In this document: one piece after another, positions 41,760 through 51,414 of the stretch
Position numbering within the stretch: position 1 is the first letter of the stretch
Layout of the letters: each line of letters opens with the position of its first letter
From: Alkalihalobacillus sp047302405
GTDB lineage: Bacteria; Bacillota; Bacilli; Bacillales; Bacillaceae_D
Assembly: GCF_047302405.1 (NCBI RefSeq)
Contig: NZ_CP154853.1
Span: 558,001-622,000 of the forward strand
Length of the DNA: 64,000 nt
Reading direction: 5' to 3'
The notes under the pieces: generated by a model
Told to the model about the DNA's origin: nothing
The model's input: only the letters and a program-made list of their open reading frames with translations
Databases searched by the model: none
Translations under genes and position numbers: made by a program

Positions 41760-42273
41760 GTTTATCACCCAATTATAGTTTGTCCAAAAACTTTTATTTT
41801 ACACGGCTTTAATTTTGTAAAAATCTCTCTTTTTTGATCTGACAAATTGGCAAATTGTTCACTGGACAAACGCTAATTCTTTTCTTTTTCTTCGATTATC
41901 TAAGGTTAAAAAATGAATGGTATTTTTTTTATTAAAATAGTGAAATGTCCACCGATCTTTGCTACTTCAACATGTAAACGCATTCAAGTATTAGAGATAA
42001 TCAAAATTGTCTAATTATTTTAATAAAAGTGGTTGACCATAAGGAAGAATCAGCGTATCATTAATTTCAATAATAAATAATTCAATGTATAAGAACATTT
42101 GTCCTCTCAAGAAGGATATTCAACTTAATTTACGGTCTTAATTTTCCGAATAGTAAGTATAAGTTGATTCACACATTCTATCTAATTCCTAATAGAATAA
42201 TGACACTAGAAAAAGAAGGAATATTTAGAATAAAGATAATATGAGAATATGCAACAGATTGGGAGAGATAGTA
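41760..42273. other. Regulatory region upstream of ilvD
   Basis: No gene is seen in this AT-rich stretch, and no T-box is recognised here in contrast to the ilvB leader. It holds the CodY-like box at 42140-42154. Confidence 0.45.
42140..42154. promoter_or_regulatory. Candidate CodY box upstream of ilvD
   Basis: AATTTTCCGAATAGT matches AATTTTCWGAAAATT at 12 of 15 positions. CodY control of ilv genes is well known in Bacillus; use of this site is inferred. Confidence 0.4.
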
Positions 42274-43941
42274 ATGAGAAGTAACATGATTAAGAAAGGG
42301 ATTGACAGGGCGCCACATAGAAGTCTACTTCGTGCTGCTGGTGTAAAAGAAGAGGATATGGATAAACCGTTTATCGGTGTCTGTAATTCTTATATAGATA
42401 TTATCCCTGGTCATATGCATTTGAATAAATTTGCTGAGGTGGCAAAGGAAGCGATTCGTGAAGCTGGTGGGATTCCATTTGAGTTCAATACGATAGGTGT
42501 TGACGATGGAATTGCGATGGGACATATCGGAATGAGGTATTCATTACCAAGTCGTGAAATCATTTGTGATGCAGCGGAGACAGTTATTAATGCTCACTGG
42601 TTTGATGGTGTGTTTTATATACCTAACTGTGACAAGATTACCCCAGGTATGCTAATGGCGGCAGTTAGAACGAATGTGCCAGCTGTATTTGTATCAGGTG
42701 GTCCAATGGAAGCAGGTCGAACAAAAGATGGTGAAAGCTTGTCTTTAGTTTCTGTTTTTGAAGGAGTTGGAGCATTCTCGTCAGGAAAAATGACAAGGGA
42801 AGAATTGCTCGAAATTGAACAAAGCGCCTGTCCAACATGTGGTTCCTGTTCTGGGATGTTTACAGCGAATTCGATGAACTCCCTTATGGAAATGCTCGGC
42901 TTAGCTTTACCAGGAAACGGAACAATTGTTGCGACCTCTAATGAGCGTCACAAATTAATTAAAGATGCGGCAAAGCATTTAATGAACTTAATAGATAAAG
43001 ACATTCGTCCTCGTGATATTGTGACGAAGGAAACAATAGATGATGCATTTGCTTTAGACATGGCAATGGGTGGTTCGACCAATACAGTTCTTCACACATT
43101 AGCGATTGCTCATGAAGCAGAGATTGAATATGACTTAAATCGAATCAATGAAGTAGCTGAACGAGTTCCATATTTATCTAAGATTAGTCCAGCTTCTGAT
43201 TATTCAATGGATGATGTCCATCATGCTGGTGGAGTTAGTGCCATTATTAAGGAACTTTGTAGCATAGAAGGGGCCGTACATCCTGAGCGTTTGACGATTA
43301 CTGGTAAGAGTTTATATGAAAATGTGAAAGACGCAGAGATTACAAATGATGATGTCATTCGTCGTAAAGATAACCCGTATAGTCCAGTTGGCGGATTATC
43401 GATACTATATGGTAATCTCGCACCAGATGGAGCGGTTATAAAAGTCGGAGCTGTTGATCCTTCTATTAAAGTATTTGAAGGGGAGGCCATCGTTTATAAC
43501 TCTCAAGAAGAAGCACAAGAGGGAATTGATAATGGAGAAGTTAAAGAAGGCCATGTGGTAGTCATTCGTTATGAAGGACCAAAAGGTGGACCGGGAATGC
43601 CAGAAATGCTTGCACCAACCTCTAAGATTGCAGGTAAAGGGTTAAGCACGAAGGTAGCTTTAATTACAGATGGTCGTTTCTCAGGAGCTTCAAGAGGGAT
43701 TTCAATTGGTCATATTTCCCCAGAAGCCGCTGAAGGTGGACCGATTGCTTTTATTGAAAATGGCGAAAAGATCCGTATCAACTTAACAAATCGGACGATT
43801 GAATGGTTAGTTAGTGCGGAAGAACATGCCAATCGTAAAGAAGGTTTTGTAGAACCAGAACCGAAAGTGAAAAAAGGTTATTTAGCTCGTTATTCGAAAT
43901 TAGTGACTTCTGCCAATACTGGTGGAGTCATGAAAATCTAA
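42274..43941 (+). CDS. ilvD: Dihydroxy-acid dehydratase
   Basis: Fe-S dehydratase for the third step of isoleucine and valine synthesis. Cluster cysteines lie in GVCNSYIDIIPGH, PNCDKITPGM and CPTCGSCSGMFTANSMN; the C-terminal GRFSGASRGISIGHISPEAA motif is present. The ATG at 42274 with GGGAGAGA upstream gives 555 residues, the normal length; the open frame 11 codons earlier lacks an RBS. It sits ahead of the ilvB T-box, so it can be expressed separately from ilvBHC-leuBCD. Confidence 0.96.
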   Translation: MRSNMIKKGIDRAPHRSLLRAAGVKEEDMDKPFIGVCNSYIDIIPGHMHLNKFAEVAKEAIREAGGIPFEFNTIGVDDGIAMGHIGMRYSLPSREIICDAAETVINAHWFDGVFYIPNCDKITPGMLMAAVRTNVPAVFVSGGPMEAGRTKDGESLSLVSVFEGVGAFSSGKMTREELLEIEQSACPTCGSCSGMFTANSMNSLMEMLGLALPGNGTIVATSNERHKLIKDAAKHLMNLIDKDIRPRDIVTKETIDDAFALDMAMGGSTNTVLHTLAIAHEAEIEYDLNRINEVAERVPYLSKISPASDYSMDDVHHAGGVSAIIKELCSIEGAVHPERLTITGKSLYENVKDAEITNDDVIRRKDNPYSPVGGLSILYGNLAPDGAVIKVGAVDPSIKVFEGEAIVYNSQEEAQEGIDNGEVKEGHVVVIRYEGPKGGPGMPEMLAPTSKIAGKGLSTKVALITDGRFSGASRGISIGHISPEAAEGGPIAFIENGEKIRINLTNRTIEWLVSAEEHANRKEGFVEPEPKVKKGYLARYSKLVTSANTGGVMKI

Positions 43942-43949
43942 TAAAAAAC

Positions 43950-44250
43950 AAACGTTGAAGAGGTAAAGTAGTTATATGTCTGGACTTCTACAGAGAGCCG
44001 TGATTGCTGGAAAGCGGTGTTGTCACATATGATGAAAGTCCCCTCGGAGTGTCGATCTGAACGTAAGCTTAGTCTACTAGGATTGACCGGGTGTACACAG
44101 CACTCGTTATTAAAATGAGATGAACGATTTGTTCATCCGTAAGATCAAGGAAACTTGATGAACAAGGGTGGTACCGTGGAAAGATAAATCTTTTCGCCCC
44201 TTCAGTTAGTCGTTAGATACGACTGCTATGGGGTGGGAAGGTTTTTTTTA
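43950..44250 (+). ncRNA. T-box leader of the ilvBHC-leuBCD cluster
   Basis: Stem I shows GAGAGCCG-TGATTGCTGGAAAGCGG (about 43995-44018). The T-box core AAGGGTGGTACCGTGG lies at 44164-44179, and the terminator CTTTTCGCCCC/GGGGTGGGAAGG plus eight T residues ends near 44249. After stem I a CTC triplet (44043-44045) in the specifier position would read tRNA-Leu. The T-box class is certain; the specifier is a best guess consistent with the ilv-leu genes downstream. Confidence 0.92.
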
Positions 44251-44404
44251 TTCATTTTTTGTCTGGTTTTCTGACATTCATTTTTTAAAAGTAGTTTAGA
44301 AGAACGTTTAATCTTGCTATCCCAGTTAGAAGCATGAGAACAAGAGGTCGTCTTGAGAAAGTCAATACGTACTTCGCCTTAGATTGAAAAGAGGAGGAAA
44401 AGAG

Positions 44405-46129
44405 ATGAAAACGCAAGTGAAAAAAGAGGAGCAACAAGTAAAAGTAGAAAATGAAAAAATGTCAGGGTCTAGTATGCTCATTAAAGCTCTAGCACTTGAA
44501 GGAGTGGAAGTGATTTTCGGTTACCCAGGCGGGGCGATCCTACCAACTTACGATGAAATTTATAAAACGGGGATTCGTCACATTTTAGCTCGCCATGAAC
44601 AAGGGGCGATTCACGCTGCGGAAGGATATGCAAGAGTATCTGGGAAACCAGGTGTCTGTGTCGTTACTTCTGGACCAGGGGCAACAAACGTTGTAACTGG
44701 GATTGCCGATGCGATGATGGATTCGTTGCCGCTAGTTGTTATTACGGGTCAAGTGGGAACATCTGTTATTGGAACAGACGCTTTCCAAGAAGCCGATGTT
44801 ATTGGGATTACAATGCCGATTACGAAGCACAACTTTCAAGTTCGAAGTGTAGATGAGTTTCCAGATATTATAAAAAAAGCTTTCCATATTGCGACAACAG
44901 GACGTCCAGGGCCGGTGTTAATTGACCTCCCTAAAGATATTTCTCTAGCGCAAGGGGAATTCAATTACGAGAAGGAAGTGGAATTACCAGGTTATCAACC
45001 TACTTTTATTCCGAATAAATTACAGATTAAAAAAGTGGTAGAAGCGGTTAGTGAAGCGAAAAAACCACTTATCCTAGCGGGTGCTGGTGTCTTACATGCC
45101 CACGCAGCGGAAGAACTTTTGCAATATGTTGAGCAGCAAAAGATTCCTGTAACAAACACTCTTTTGGGGTTAGGTTCATTCCCAGGTGAGCATGAATTAT
45201 TTTTAGGAATGGCAGGTATGCACGGGACGTATACGGCGAATATGTCCATTTATGAGACGGACTTATTAATTAATATTGGAGCTCGTTTTGATGACCGTTT
45301 AACAGGGAATTTAGCTCATTTTGCCCCAACGGCAAAGGTTGTGCATATTGATATTGACCCAGCTGAAATCGGTAAAAATGTTCATGCTGATATTCCAGTC
45401 GTCGGTGATGCAAAAGAAGCCTTGAAGCTTCTTATTGCCGCGGATGGTGAATGTAGTAAGAGTGCGATTTGGCGTTCTGATTTAAAGCAGTTAAAAGAGG
45501 AATATCCACTTTGGTATAAAGAAGATGGAGAAACGATCAAACCTCAGCAACTGATCGAATATATTCATGAAATAACAGAAGGTGAGGCTGTGGTCACAAC
45601 TGATGTTGGTCAGCATCAAATGTGGTCGGCCCAGTATTACAAATTTAATAAACCAAATCGTTGGGTAACTTCTGGTGGTTTAGGGACGATGGGCTTTGGT
45701 TTTCCAGCGGCGATTGGGGCTCAGTTTGCCGAACCAAATTTACCGGTCGTAGCCATTATTGGTGATGCTGGCTTCCAAATGACGGCCCAGGAGCTCTCGA
45801 TTTTACAAGAGCTAAATTTACCAGTCAAAATTGTGATCGTCAATAATGCCGCTTTAGGAATGGTTCGTCAATGGCAACAATTATTCCATGGGGAGCGCTA
45901 TTCAAACTCTCTTTTCCCGATTCAACCGGATTTTGTCAAATTAGCATCGGCTTATGACATTAAAGGGATGAAGGTAGAAAAGCTATCAGAAGTAAAAACA
46001 GCTTTAAAAGAAATGATGGATTATCCAGGCCCAGTTTTAATGGATTTCCGTGTCGCTCAAAAAGAGAATGTGTATCCAATGATTTCACCAGGAAAAGGAA
46101 TTCATCAAATGGAAGGAGTAAAGCCATGA
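44405..46129 (+). CDS. ilvB: Acetolactate synthase large subunit
   Basis: TPP-dependent first common enzyme of branched-chain amino acid synthesis. GYPGGAILPTYDE near the N-terminus, SGPGATNVVTGIADAM, and the TPP/Mg motif GDAGFQMTAQELSIL...NNAALGMVRQWQ are intact. The ATG at 44405 has GAGGAGGAAAAGAG upstream and gives 574 residues; a TTG seven codons earlier is inferior. The stop overlaps ilvH (ATGA). Confidence 0.96.
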   Translation: MKTQVKKEEQQVKVENEKMSGSSMLIKALALEGVEVIFGYPGGAILPTYDEIYKTGIRHILARHEQGAIHAAEGYARVSGKPGVCVVTSGPGATNVVTGIADAMMDSLPLVVITGQVGTSVIGTDAFQEADVIGITMPITKHNFQVRSVDEFPDIIKKAFHIATTGRPGPVLIDLPKDISLAQGEFNYEKEVELPGYQPTFIPNKLQIKKVVEAVSEAKKPLILAGAGVLHAHAAEELLQYVEQQKIPVTNTLLGLGSFPGEHELFLGMAGMHGTYTANMSIYETDLLINIGARFDDRLTGNLAHFAPTAKVVHIDIDPAEIGKNVHADIPVVGDAKEALKLLIAADGECSKSAIWRSDLKQLKEEYPLWYKEDGETIKPQQLIEYIHEITEGEAVVTTDVGQHQMWSAQYYKFNKPNRWVTSGGLGTMGFGFPAAIGAQFAEPNLPVVAIIGDAGFQMTAQELSILQELNLPVKIVIVNNAALGMVRQWQQLFHGERYSNSLFPIQPDFVKLASAYDIKGMKVEKLSEVKTALKEMMDYPGPVLMDFRVAQKENVYPMISPGKGIHQMEGVKP

Positions 46130-46647
46130 AAAGAACGATAACCGCTCTAGTGAATAACAGTTCTGGTGTTTTAAATCGAATTACAGGATTGTTTGCGAGG
46201 CGTCATTACAATATTGAAAGTATTACCGTTGGCGTGACGGAAAATCCAGCTGTTTCTCGCATGACCTTCGTTGTTCAGGTTGACAACATGGACAATATTG
46301 AGCAAGTGACAAAGCAGTTGAATAAGCAGGTCGATGTTTTAAAAGTGAAAGACATTACGGATGAACCGATTATTGCTCGTGAACTGGCTCTTATTAAGAT
46401 TCTTGTTACTCCACAGCAGCGTGCTGAAGTAGCGGCACTTGTCAATCCATTTCGAGCTTCCATTTTAGATGTTGGTCGTGAGTCGATGACGATTCAAATT
46501 ACGGGAGACTATCAAAAAGTCGAAACTTTTATTGATTTGTTAAGACCGTATGGAATCCGAGATTTAGCTCGAACAGGTATTACCGCCTTTAATCGGGGCA
46601 GTAAAAAATCGACAACGGAATCAAGTCGATTAACATTGATTCATTAA
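46126..46647 (+). CDS. ilvH: Acetolactate synthase small (regulatory) subunit
   Basis: Regulatory ACT-domain subunit that gives valine feedback sensitivity. The N-terminal ACT is TALVNNSSGVLNRITGLFAR RHYNIESITVG (split here), followed by the second regulatory domain with ILDVGRESMTIQITGD. 173 residues. Coupled to ilvB by the four-base overlap, with AAGGAGTAAAGCC upstream. Confidence 0.95.
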   Translation: MKRTITALVNNSSGVLNRITGLFARRHYNIESITVGVTENPAVSRMTFVVQVDNMDNIEQVTKQLNKQVDVLKVKDITDEPIIARELALIKILVTPQQRAEVAALVNPFRASILDVGRESMTIQITGDYQKVETFIDLLRPYGIRDLARTGITAFNRGSKKSTTESSRLTLIH

Positions 46648-46788
46648 AAGGAACAAAATATTATCTTAAGAACTACCGTTCACATTCTAGCGCTTGCTGA
46701 TTTAATCAATCTACCTTAAAACCAGCAAACATAAATTGTGTACGATTCTACTATAAAAAATGAACTGAAATTAAAAGGAGAGATTATC

Positions 46789-47802
46789 ATGGCAAAGGTT
46801 TATTACAATGGGGATATTAATGAAGCGGTTTTACAAGGGAAAAAAGTAGCAGTTATCGGATATGGCTCACAAGGTCATGCCCATGCACAAAATATGCGTG
46901 AAAGTGGAGTCGACGTTATTATCGGTCTTCGCCAAGGGAAATCATGGGATAAAGCAGTAGAAGATGGCTTTAAAGTGTATCCAGTAAATGAAGCGGCTGA
47001 GCAAGCGGATTTAATCATGGTCTTATTGCCAGATGAATTACAGCCAACGGTTTATAAAAATGAAATTGAACCAGTATTAACAGAAGGAAAAACATTAGCA
47101 TTTGCACACGGTTTTAATATTCATTTTAATCAAATCGTTCCACCAACTAATGTAGACGTCTTTTTAGCGGCACCAAAAGGACCAGGTCACTTAGTGCGTC
47201 GTGTATTTGAAGAAGGAGCAGGGGTTCCAGGCTTAATTGCGGTTTTCCAAGATGCGACAGGTCAAGCAAAAGAAGTGGCTCTAGCTTATTCGAAAGTGAT
47301 CGGTTCCGCCCGTGCTGGTGTTCTTGAGACAACTTTCCAAGAAGAAACAGAAACAGATCTTTTTGGTGAGCAAGCAGTACTTTGTGGAGGAACGTCAGCG
47401 CTTGTAAAAGCTGGTTTCGAAACATTAGTAGAAGCAGGATATCAACCAGAAGTAGCTTACTTTGAGTGTTTACATGAACTAAAATTAATTGTTGACCTTA
47501 TGTATGAAGGTGGACTTGAAACAATGCGTTATTCAATCTCAGACACGGCACAATGGGGTGACTATGTAGCAGGTCCTCAAATTGTGACAGATGAAACGAA
47601 AAAAGCGATGAAGAAGGTTCTAACTGATATTCAAACAGGAAAATTTGCTAAAGGTTGGATTTTAGAAAACCAAGCCAATCGTCCAGAATTTACAGCAATC
47701 ACTAGAGCGGAAAGCCAACATCCAATTGAAGTAGTTGGACGTGAACTACGTGAAATGATGCCATTTGTTAAAAATAAAACAAAAAGCCCTGTAAAAAGCT
47801 AA
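46789..47802 (+). CDS. ilvC: Ketol-acid reductoisomerase
   Basis: NADPH-dependent second step of Ile/Val synthesis. The Rossmann motif VIGYGSQGHAHAQNMRESGV, LLPDELQPTVY, AFAHGFNIHF, PKGPGHLVRR and the C-terminal knot domain with ETDLFGEQAVLCGG are standard. The ATG at 46789 with AAAAGGAG upstream gives 337 residues; the frame 17 codons upstream from GTG lacks a site. 141 bases separate it from ilvH. Confidence 0.96.
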   Translation: MAKVYYNGDINEAVLQGKKVAVIGYGSQGHAHAQNMRESGVDVIIGLRQGKSWDKAVEDGFKVYPVNEAAEQADLIMVLLPDELQPTVYKNEIEPVLTEGKTLAFAHGFNIHFNQIVPPTNVDVFLAAPKGPGHLVRRVFEEGAGVPGLIAVFQDATGQAKEVALAYSKVIGSARAGVLETTFQEETETDLFGEQAVLCGGTSALVKAGFETLVEAGYQPEVAYFECLHELKLIVDLMYEGGLETMRYSISDTAQWGDYVAGPQIVTDETKKAMKKVLTDIQTGKFAKGWILENQANRPEFTAITRAESQHPIEVVGRELREMMPFVKNKTKSPVKS

Positions 47803-47844
47803 GTAAAAAGTAAATCTTCAAAAAGAAGCGAATGAATGACGATG

Positions 47845-47900
47845 CGTCTTGGAGTAGTTTGGAAGCTGTGTTTCCAGCTTGCTCCAGGGCGTTCTTTTTC
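47845..47900 (+). terminator. Strong hairpin terminator or attenuator between ilvC and leuB
   Basis: GCGTCTTGGAG (47845-47855) pairs with CTCCAGGGCGT (47883-47893) around an inner AAGCTG/CAGCTT helix, followed by TCTTTTT. It occupies the place where leuA would be expected. Confidence 0.75.
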
Positions 47901-47940
47901 AAAATGACTGAAAGTTAACAAATTATGAGGGGGAAAAGAA

Positions 47941-49026
47941 ATGGAAAAGAAAATAGCCGTTCTCCCAGGGGATGGTATCGGGCCAGAAGTTGTTCAATCT
48001 TCGTTAAAAGTGCTTGACCAAGTAGCAGAAATTTTCGGGCATCGATTTACTTATGAAACAGGCTTAATCGGTGGTTGTGCAATAGATGAAACAGGGGAAC
48101 CTTTACCTGCTGAAACGGTTGAATTATGTAAAAAGAGTGATGCGATTTTATTAGGAGCTGTTGGAGGATCGAAGTGGGACACCCTTCCTGGGGATAAACG
48201 TCCAGAAAAAGGCTTACTCGGGTTACGGAAATCGTTGCAATTATTTGCCAACTTACGCCCTGTTACTGCTTTTTCAAGCTTAGCAGAAGCATCAACTTTA
48301 AAAAAGGAAATCATTGAAGGTGTGGACCTCATGATTGTCCGTGAGCTAACCGGCGGTATTTATTTTGGCGAGCCGAGAGAACGAAAAGAAATAAACGGTG
48401 AAGAAACAGCGATTGATACATTAGTCTATAGTAAAAGTGAAATTGAAAGAATCATTCGAAAGGGTTTTGAGTTAGCAGAGTTAAGAAGTAAAAAAGTGAC
48501 TTCTGTAGATAAAGCGAATGTTTTAGAATCGAGTCGTTTATGGAGAGAGGTCGCGAATGAGGTCGCTAAAGATTTTCCAAACATTGAATTGGAGCATATG
48601 CTTGTAGATAATGCCGCTATGCAACTAATTCGCTCACCAAAATCATTTGATGTTATAGTCACAGAAAATATGTTTGGGGATATTTTAAGTGACGAGGCGT
48701 CGATGTTAACAGGCTCGTTAGGAATGTTGCCATCAGCTAGCCTATCAGCAGATGGACCTGGATTGTATGAACCGATTCATGGCTCGGCTCCAGATATCGC
48801 GGGAAAAGGTTTAGCTAATCCATTAGCCACAATTGCATCGCTTTCGATGATGCTTAAATATGAGTTTGGTTTAGAGAAAGAAGCAGATGCGATCCAAGAA
48901 GCGATTGACTCTGTCCTTTTGCAAGGCGAGCGTACGAGCGACTTGTTGGGTGGAGGAAAAGCCTTATCAACTGATGAAATGACGGAAAAAGTTATCGCAC
49001 AATTAAAAGAAAAAGCGTACGTATAA
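47941..49026 (+). CDS. leuB: 3-isopropylmalate dehydrogenase
   Basis: Oxidative decarboxylation step of leucine synthesis. LPGDGIGPEVV at the N-terminus, LLGAVGGSKWDTLP, RELTGGIYFGEPRER and DILSDEASMLTGSLGMLPSA are diagnostic. 361 residues, a usual length. GAGGGGGAAAAG lies upstream. First gene after the ilvC-leuB hairpin and presumably read through it or from an unseen promoter. Confidence 0.96.
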   Translation: MEKKIAVLPGDGIGPEVVQSSLKVLDQVAEIFGHRFTYETGLIGGCAIDETGEPLPAETVELCKKSDAILLGAVGGSKWDTLPGDKRPEKGLLGLRKSLQLFANLRPVTAFSSLAEASTLKKEIIEGVDLMIVRELTGGIYFGEPRERKEINGEETAIDTLVYSKSEIERIIRKGFELAELRSKKVTSVDKANVLESSRLWREVANEVAKDFPNIELEHMLVDNAAMQLIRSPKSFDVIVTENMFGDILSDEASMLTGSLGMLPSASLSADGPGLYEPIHGSAPDIAGKGLANPLATIASLSMMLKYEFGLEKEADAIQEAIDSVLLQGERTSDLLGGGKALSTDEMTEKVIAQLKEKAYV

Positions 49027-49072
49027 TTAAATAAGAAGCAATACAGAAAAAAGGGAATAAGGAGGAGAGCAA

Positions 49073-50494
49073 ATGGCGGCGAAAACAATCATCGAGAAGA
49101 TTTGGGAAAAGCATGAAGTGATGGCAGAAGAGGGGAAACCAAGTCTTCTTTATATTGATTTGCATATGGTGCATGAAGTAACATCCCCACAAGCGTTTGA
49201 AGGTCTTAGACTTGCTGGGCGTAAGGTAAGGAGACCAGATTTAACATTCGCGACGATGGATCATAATGTACCGACTGTTAACCGTTATGACATAACAGAC
49301 ATGATTGCAAGAAAACAAATGGAGACCTTAAAAGAAAACTGTCGTGATTTTGGGGTTGATATAGCCGATTTGGAGAGCCCTGATAATGGAATTGTTCACG
49401 TTATCGGTCCGGAACTTGGTTTAACTCAGCCTGGCAAAACGATTGTTTGTGGGGATAGTCATACGTCTACCCATGGTGCTTTTGGGGCTTTAGCTTTTGG
49501 AATTGGAACAAGTGAGGTTGAACATGTGTTAGCCTCTCAAACATTATGGCAATCGAAACCGAAAACATTGGAAGTTCGGATCAATGGTAAGCTAAGTTCT
49601 GAGTTGTCAGCAAAAGATGTGATTTTAGCGATTATCTCAAAATTCGGCGTCGATGTCGGTACTGGTTCCGTTATTGAATTTACGGGAGAAGCCATTCGTG
49701 GGATGACGATGGAAGAACGGATGACAATTTGCAATATGTCAATTGAAGCTGGAGCAAAAGCAGGATTAATTAGTCCGGATCAAGTGACATTTGATTATTT
49801 AGAAGGACGTAAAAAAGTTCCAAAAGGAGAAGCGTTTAAAAAGGCAGTAGAGGAATGGGAAAAACTTGCCTCAGATAAAGGGGCGAGCTATGACCGCTCT
49901 GTTGTCATTGAAGCGGCTGAGATTGAACCAATGGTTACATGGGGAACGAACCCTTCCCAAGGCGTGGGGATTAGCCAACTAGTTCCCGCTCCGACAGATG
50001 GCAAAAATGATACGGATAGACGCTCGATTGAACAAGCACTTGAATACATGGAGTTAACGCCACATACGCCTGTTAGTGATATTAAAATCCAACATGTGTT
50101 TATCGGTTCCTGTACAAATTCACGAATCAGTGATATTCGGGCTGCGGCCAATGTTGTAAAAGGACATAAGGTGGCTGATGGAGTAAGAGCACTGGTTGTG
50201 CCAGGTTCTCAGAAAGTAAAGAAAAAAGCCGAAGAAGAAGGCTTGAACCAAATTTTTATTGATGCGGGTTTTGAATGGCGTGATTCGGGCTGCAGTATGT
50301 GCTTAAGTATGAATCCGGATGTTGTGCCTGAAGGAGAACGGTGTGCTTCCACTTCGAATCGGAACTTTGAAGGGCGGCAAGGAAAAGGGGCTAGAACACA
50401 CTTAGTGAGTCCAGAGATGGCTGCAGCAGCTGCAATTGCTGGTCATTTTATTGACGTAAGGAAGTTAAAAACACAATCACAAGCAAATGGGTAA
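49073..50494 (+). CDS. leuC: 3-isopropylmalate dehydratase large subunit
   Basis: Aconitase-family [4Fe-4S] isomerase, large subunit. Cluster motifs GSCTNSRISDIRAAANVV and SGCSMCLSMNPD are present, together with CGDSHTSTHGAFGALAFGIG. 473 residues, normal. ATAAGGAGGAG lies before ATG. It lies 46 bases after leuB and 13 before leuD. Confidence 0.96.
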   Translation: MAAKTIIEKIWEKHEVMAEEGKPSLLYIDLHMVHEVTSPQAFEGLRLAGRKVRRPDLTFATMDHNVPTVNRYDITDMIARKQMETLKENCRDFGVDIADLESPDNGIVHVIGPELGLTQPGKTIVCGDSHTSTHGAFGALAFGIGTSEVEHVLASQTLWQSKPKTLEVRINGKLSSELSAKDVILAIISKFGVDVGTGSVIEFTGEAIRGMTMEERMTICNMSIEAGAKAGLISPDQVTFDYLEGRKKVPKGEAFKKAVEEWEKLASDKGASYDRSVVIEAAEIEPMVTWGTNPSQGVGISQLVPAPTDGKNDTDRRSIEQALEYMELTPHTPVSDIKIQHVFIGSCTNSRISDIRAAANVVKGHKVADGVRALVVPGSQKVKKKAEEEGLNQIFIDAGFEWRDSGCSMCLSMNPDVVPEGERCASTSNRNFEGRQGKGARTHLVSPEMAAAAAIAGHFIDVRKLKTQSQANG

Positions 50495-50507
50495 GGGGGA
50501 GTAGGCG

Positions 50508-51092
50508 ATGGAACCGTTAGTGATTCATGAAGGGAAAATAGCGACACTAAATCGTGTGAATGTGGATACCGATCAAATTATCCCAAAACAATTTTTGAAA
50601 CGTGTTGAAAGAACTGGTTTTGGTCAATTTTTATTTTATGATTGGCGCTTTCTAAAGGATGGGCAAGCTAATCCTGATTTCGAATTAAATAAACCACATG
50701 CATTAGGAGCATCCATTTTAGTGGCGGCCCATAATTTTGGTTGTGGCTCTTCACGTGAGCATGCACCTTGGGCCTTACATGATTATGGATTCAAGGTTGT
50801 CATTGCTCCGAGTTTTGCCGACATTTTTTATAATAACTGTGTAAAAAATGGTATGTTACCGATTCGATTAAATGAAGAACAAACAAATGAACTATTGGAG
50901 CTTGGAGCGGAGCATGAGTTTGAGCTGAAAGTGGATTTGAAGGAGCAAAAAATAACGGGTGCTGATTTTGAGGCATCGTTTGAAATTGACCCTTATTGGA
51001 AAGAAATGCTACTTAACGGCTGGGATGAAATCGGTTTGACGTTAAGATATGAGACCGAGATTGCAAAATTTGAACAAACTCACATGCTCTAA
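50508..51092 (+). CDS. leuD: 3-isopropylmalate dehydratase small subunit
   Basis: Swivelling small subunit that completes the isopropylmalate isomerase with LeuC. NVDTDQIIPKQFLKRVERTG and the active-site loop NFGCGSSREHAPWAL are intact. 194 residues. AAGGGGGAGTAGGCG lies upstream. Last gene of the cluster, followed by a terminator. Confidence 0.96.
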   Translation: MEPLVIHEGKIATLNRVNVDTDQIIPKQFLKRVERTGFGQFLFYDWRFLKDGQANPDFELNKPHALGASILVAAHNFGCGSSREHAPWALHDYGFKVVIAPSFADIFYNNCVKNGMLPIRLNEEQTNELLELGAEHEFELKVDLKEQKITGADFEASFEIDPYWKEMLLNGWDEIGLTLRYETEIAKFEQTHML

Positions 51093-51100
51093 AGAATCAA

Positions 51101-51141
51101 AGCTGTCCTGAAATAAACAAAATGTTGAGGGACAGCTTTTA
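51101..51141 (+). terminator. Terminator of ilvBHC-leuBCD
   Basis: AGCTGTCC (51101-51108) pairs with GGACAGCT (51130-51137), followed by TTT. The rest of the 321-base gap to ysoA holds only the promoter candidate at 51295. Confidence 0.75.
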
Positions 51142-51294
51142 GTGTTAGTGAGATCGAACGGTGCTTTTGGCATCTTGTCGGGGTTGATGTGAAAAAATCC
51201 AAACAACCCAACCTTCATTTAATCGATTTAAATATAAACTAATAAAGAAGGTGGGATATAAGTTCACCTAGAAAAAGAAAGCGTTGTCATAATA

Positions 51295-51303
51295 TGGTAT
51301 ACT
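51295..51303 (+). promoter_or_regulatory. Extended -10 promoter for ysoA
   Basis: TGGTATACT, an extended -10 about 110 bp before the start; no good -35 at 17 bp. Confidence 0.4.
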
Positions 51304-51414
51304 AATAAAAGAGGGAATTTGATTGTGTTTGCTCACTTCTCTTGATAAACTAATTAAAATCATCTTACATATTAAAAAACGAATCATTATAGGTCACAAA
51401 ACTGGAGAAAGTAT

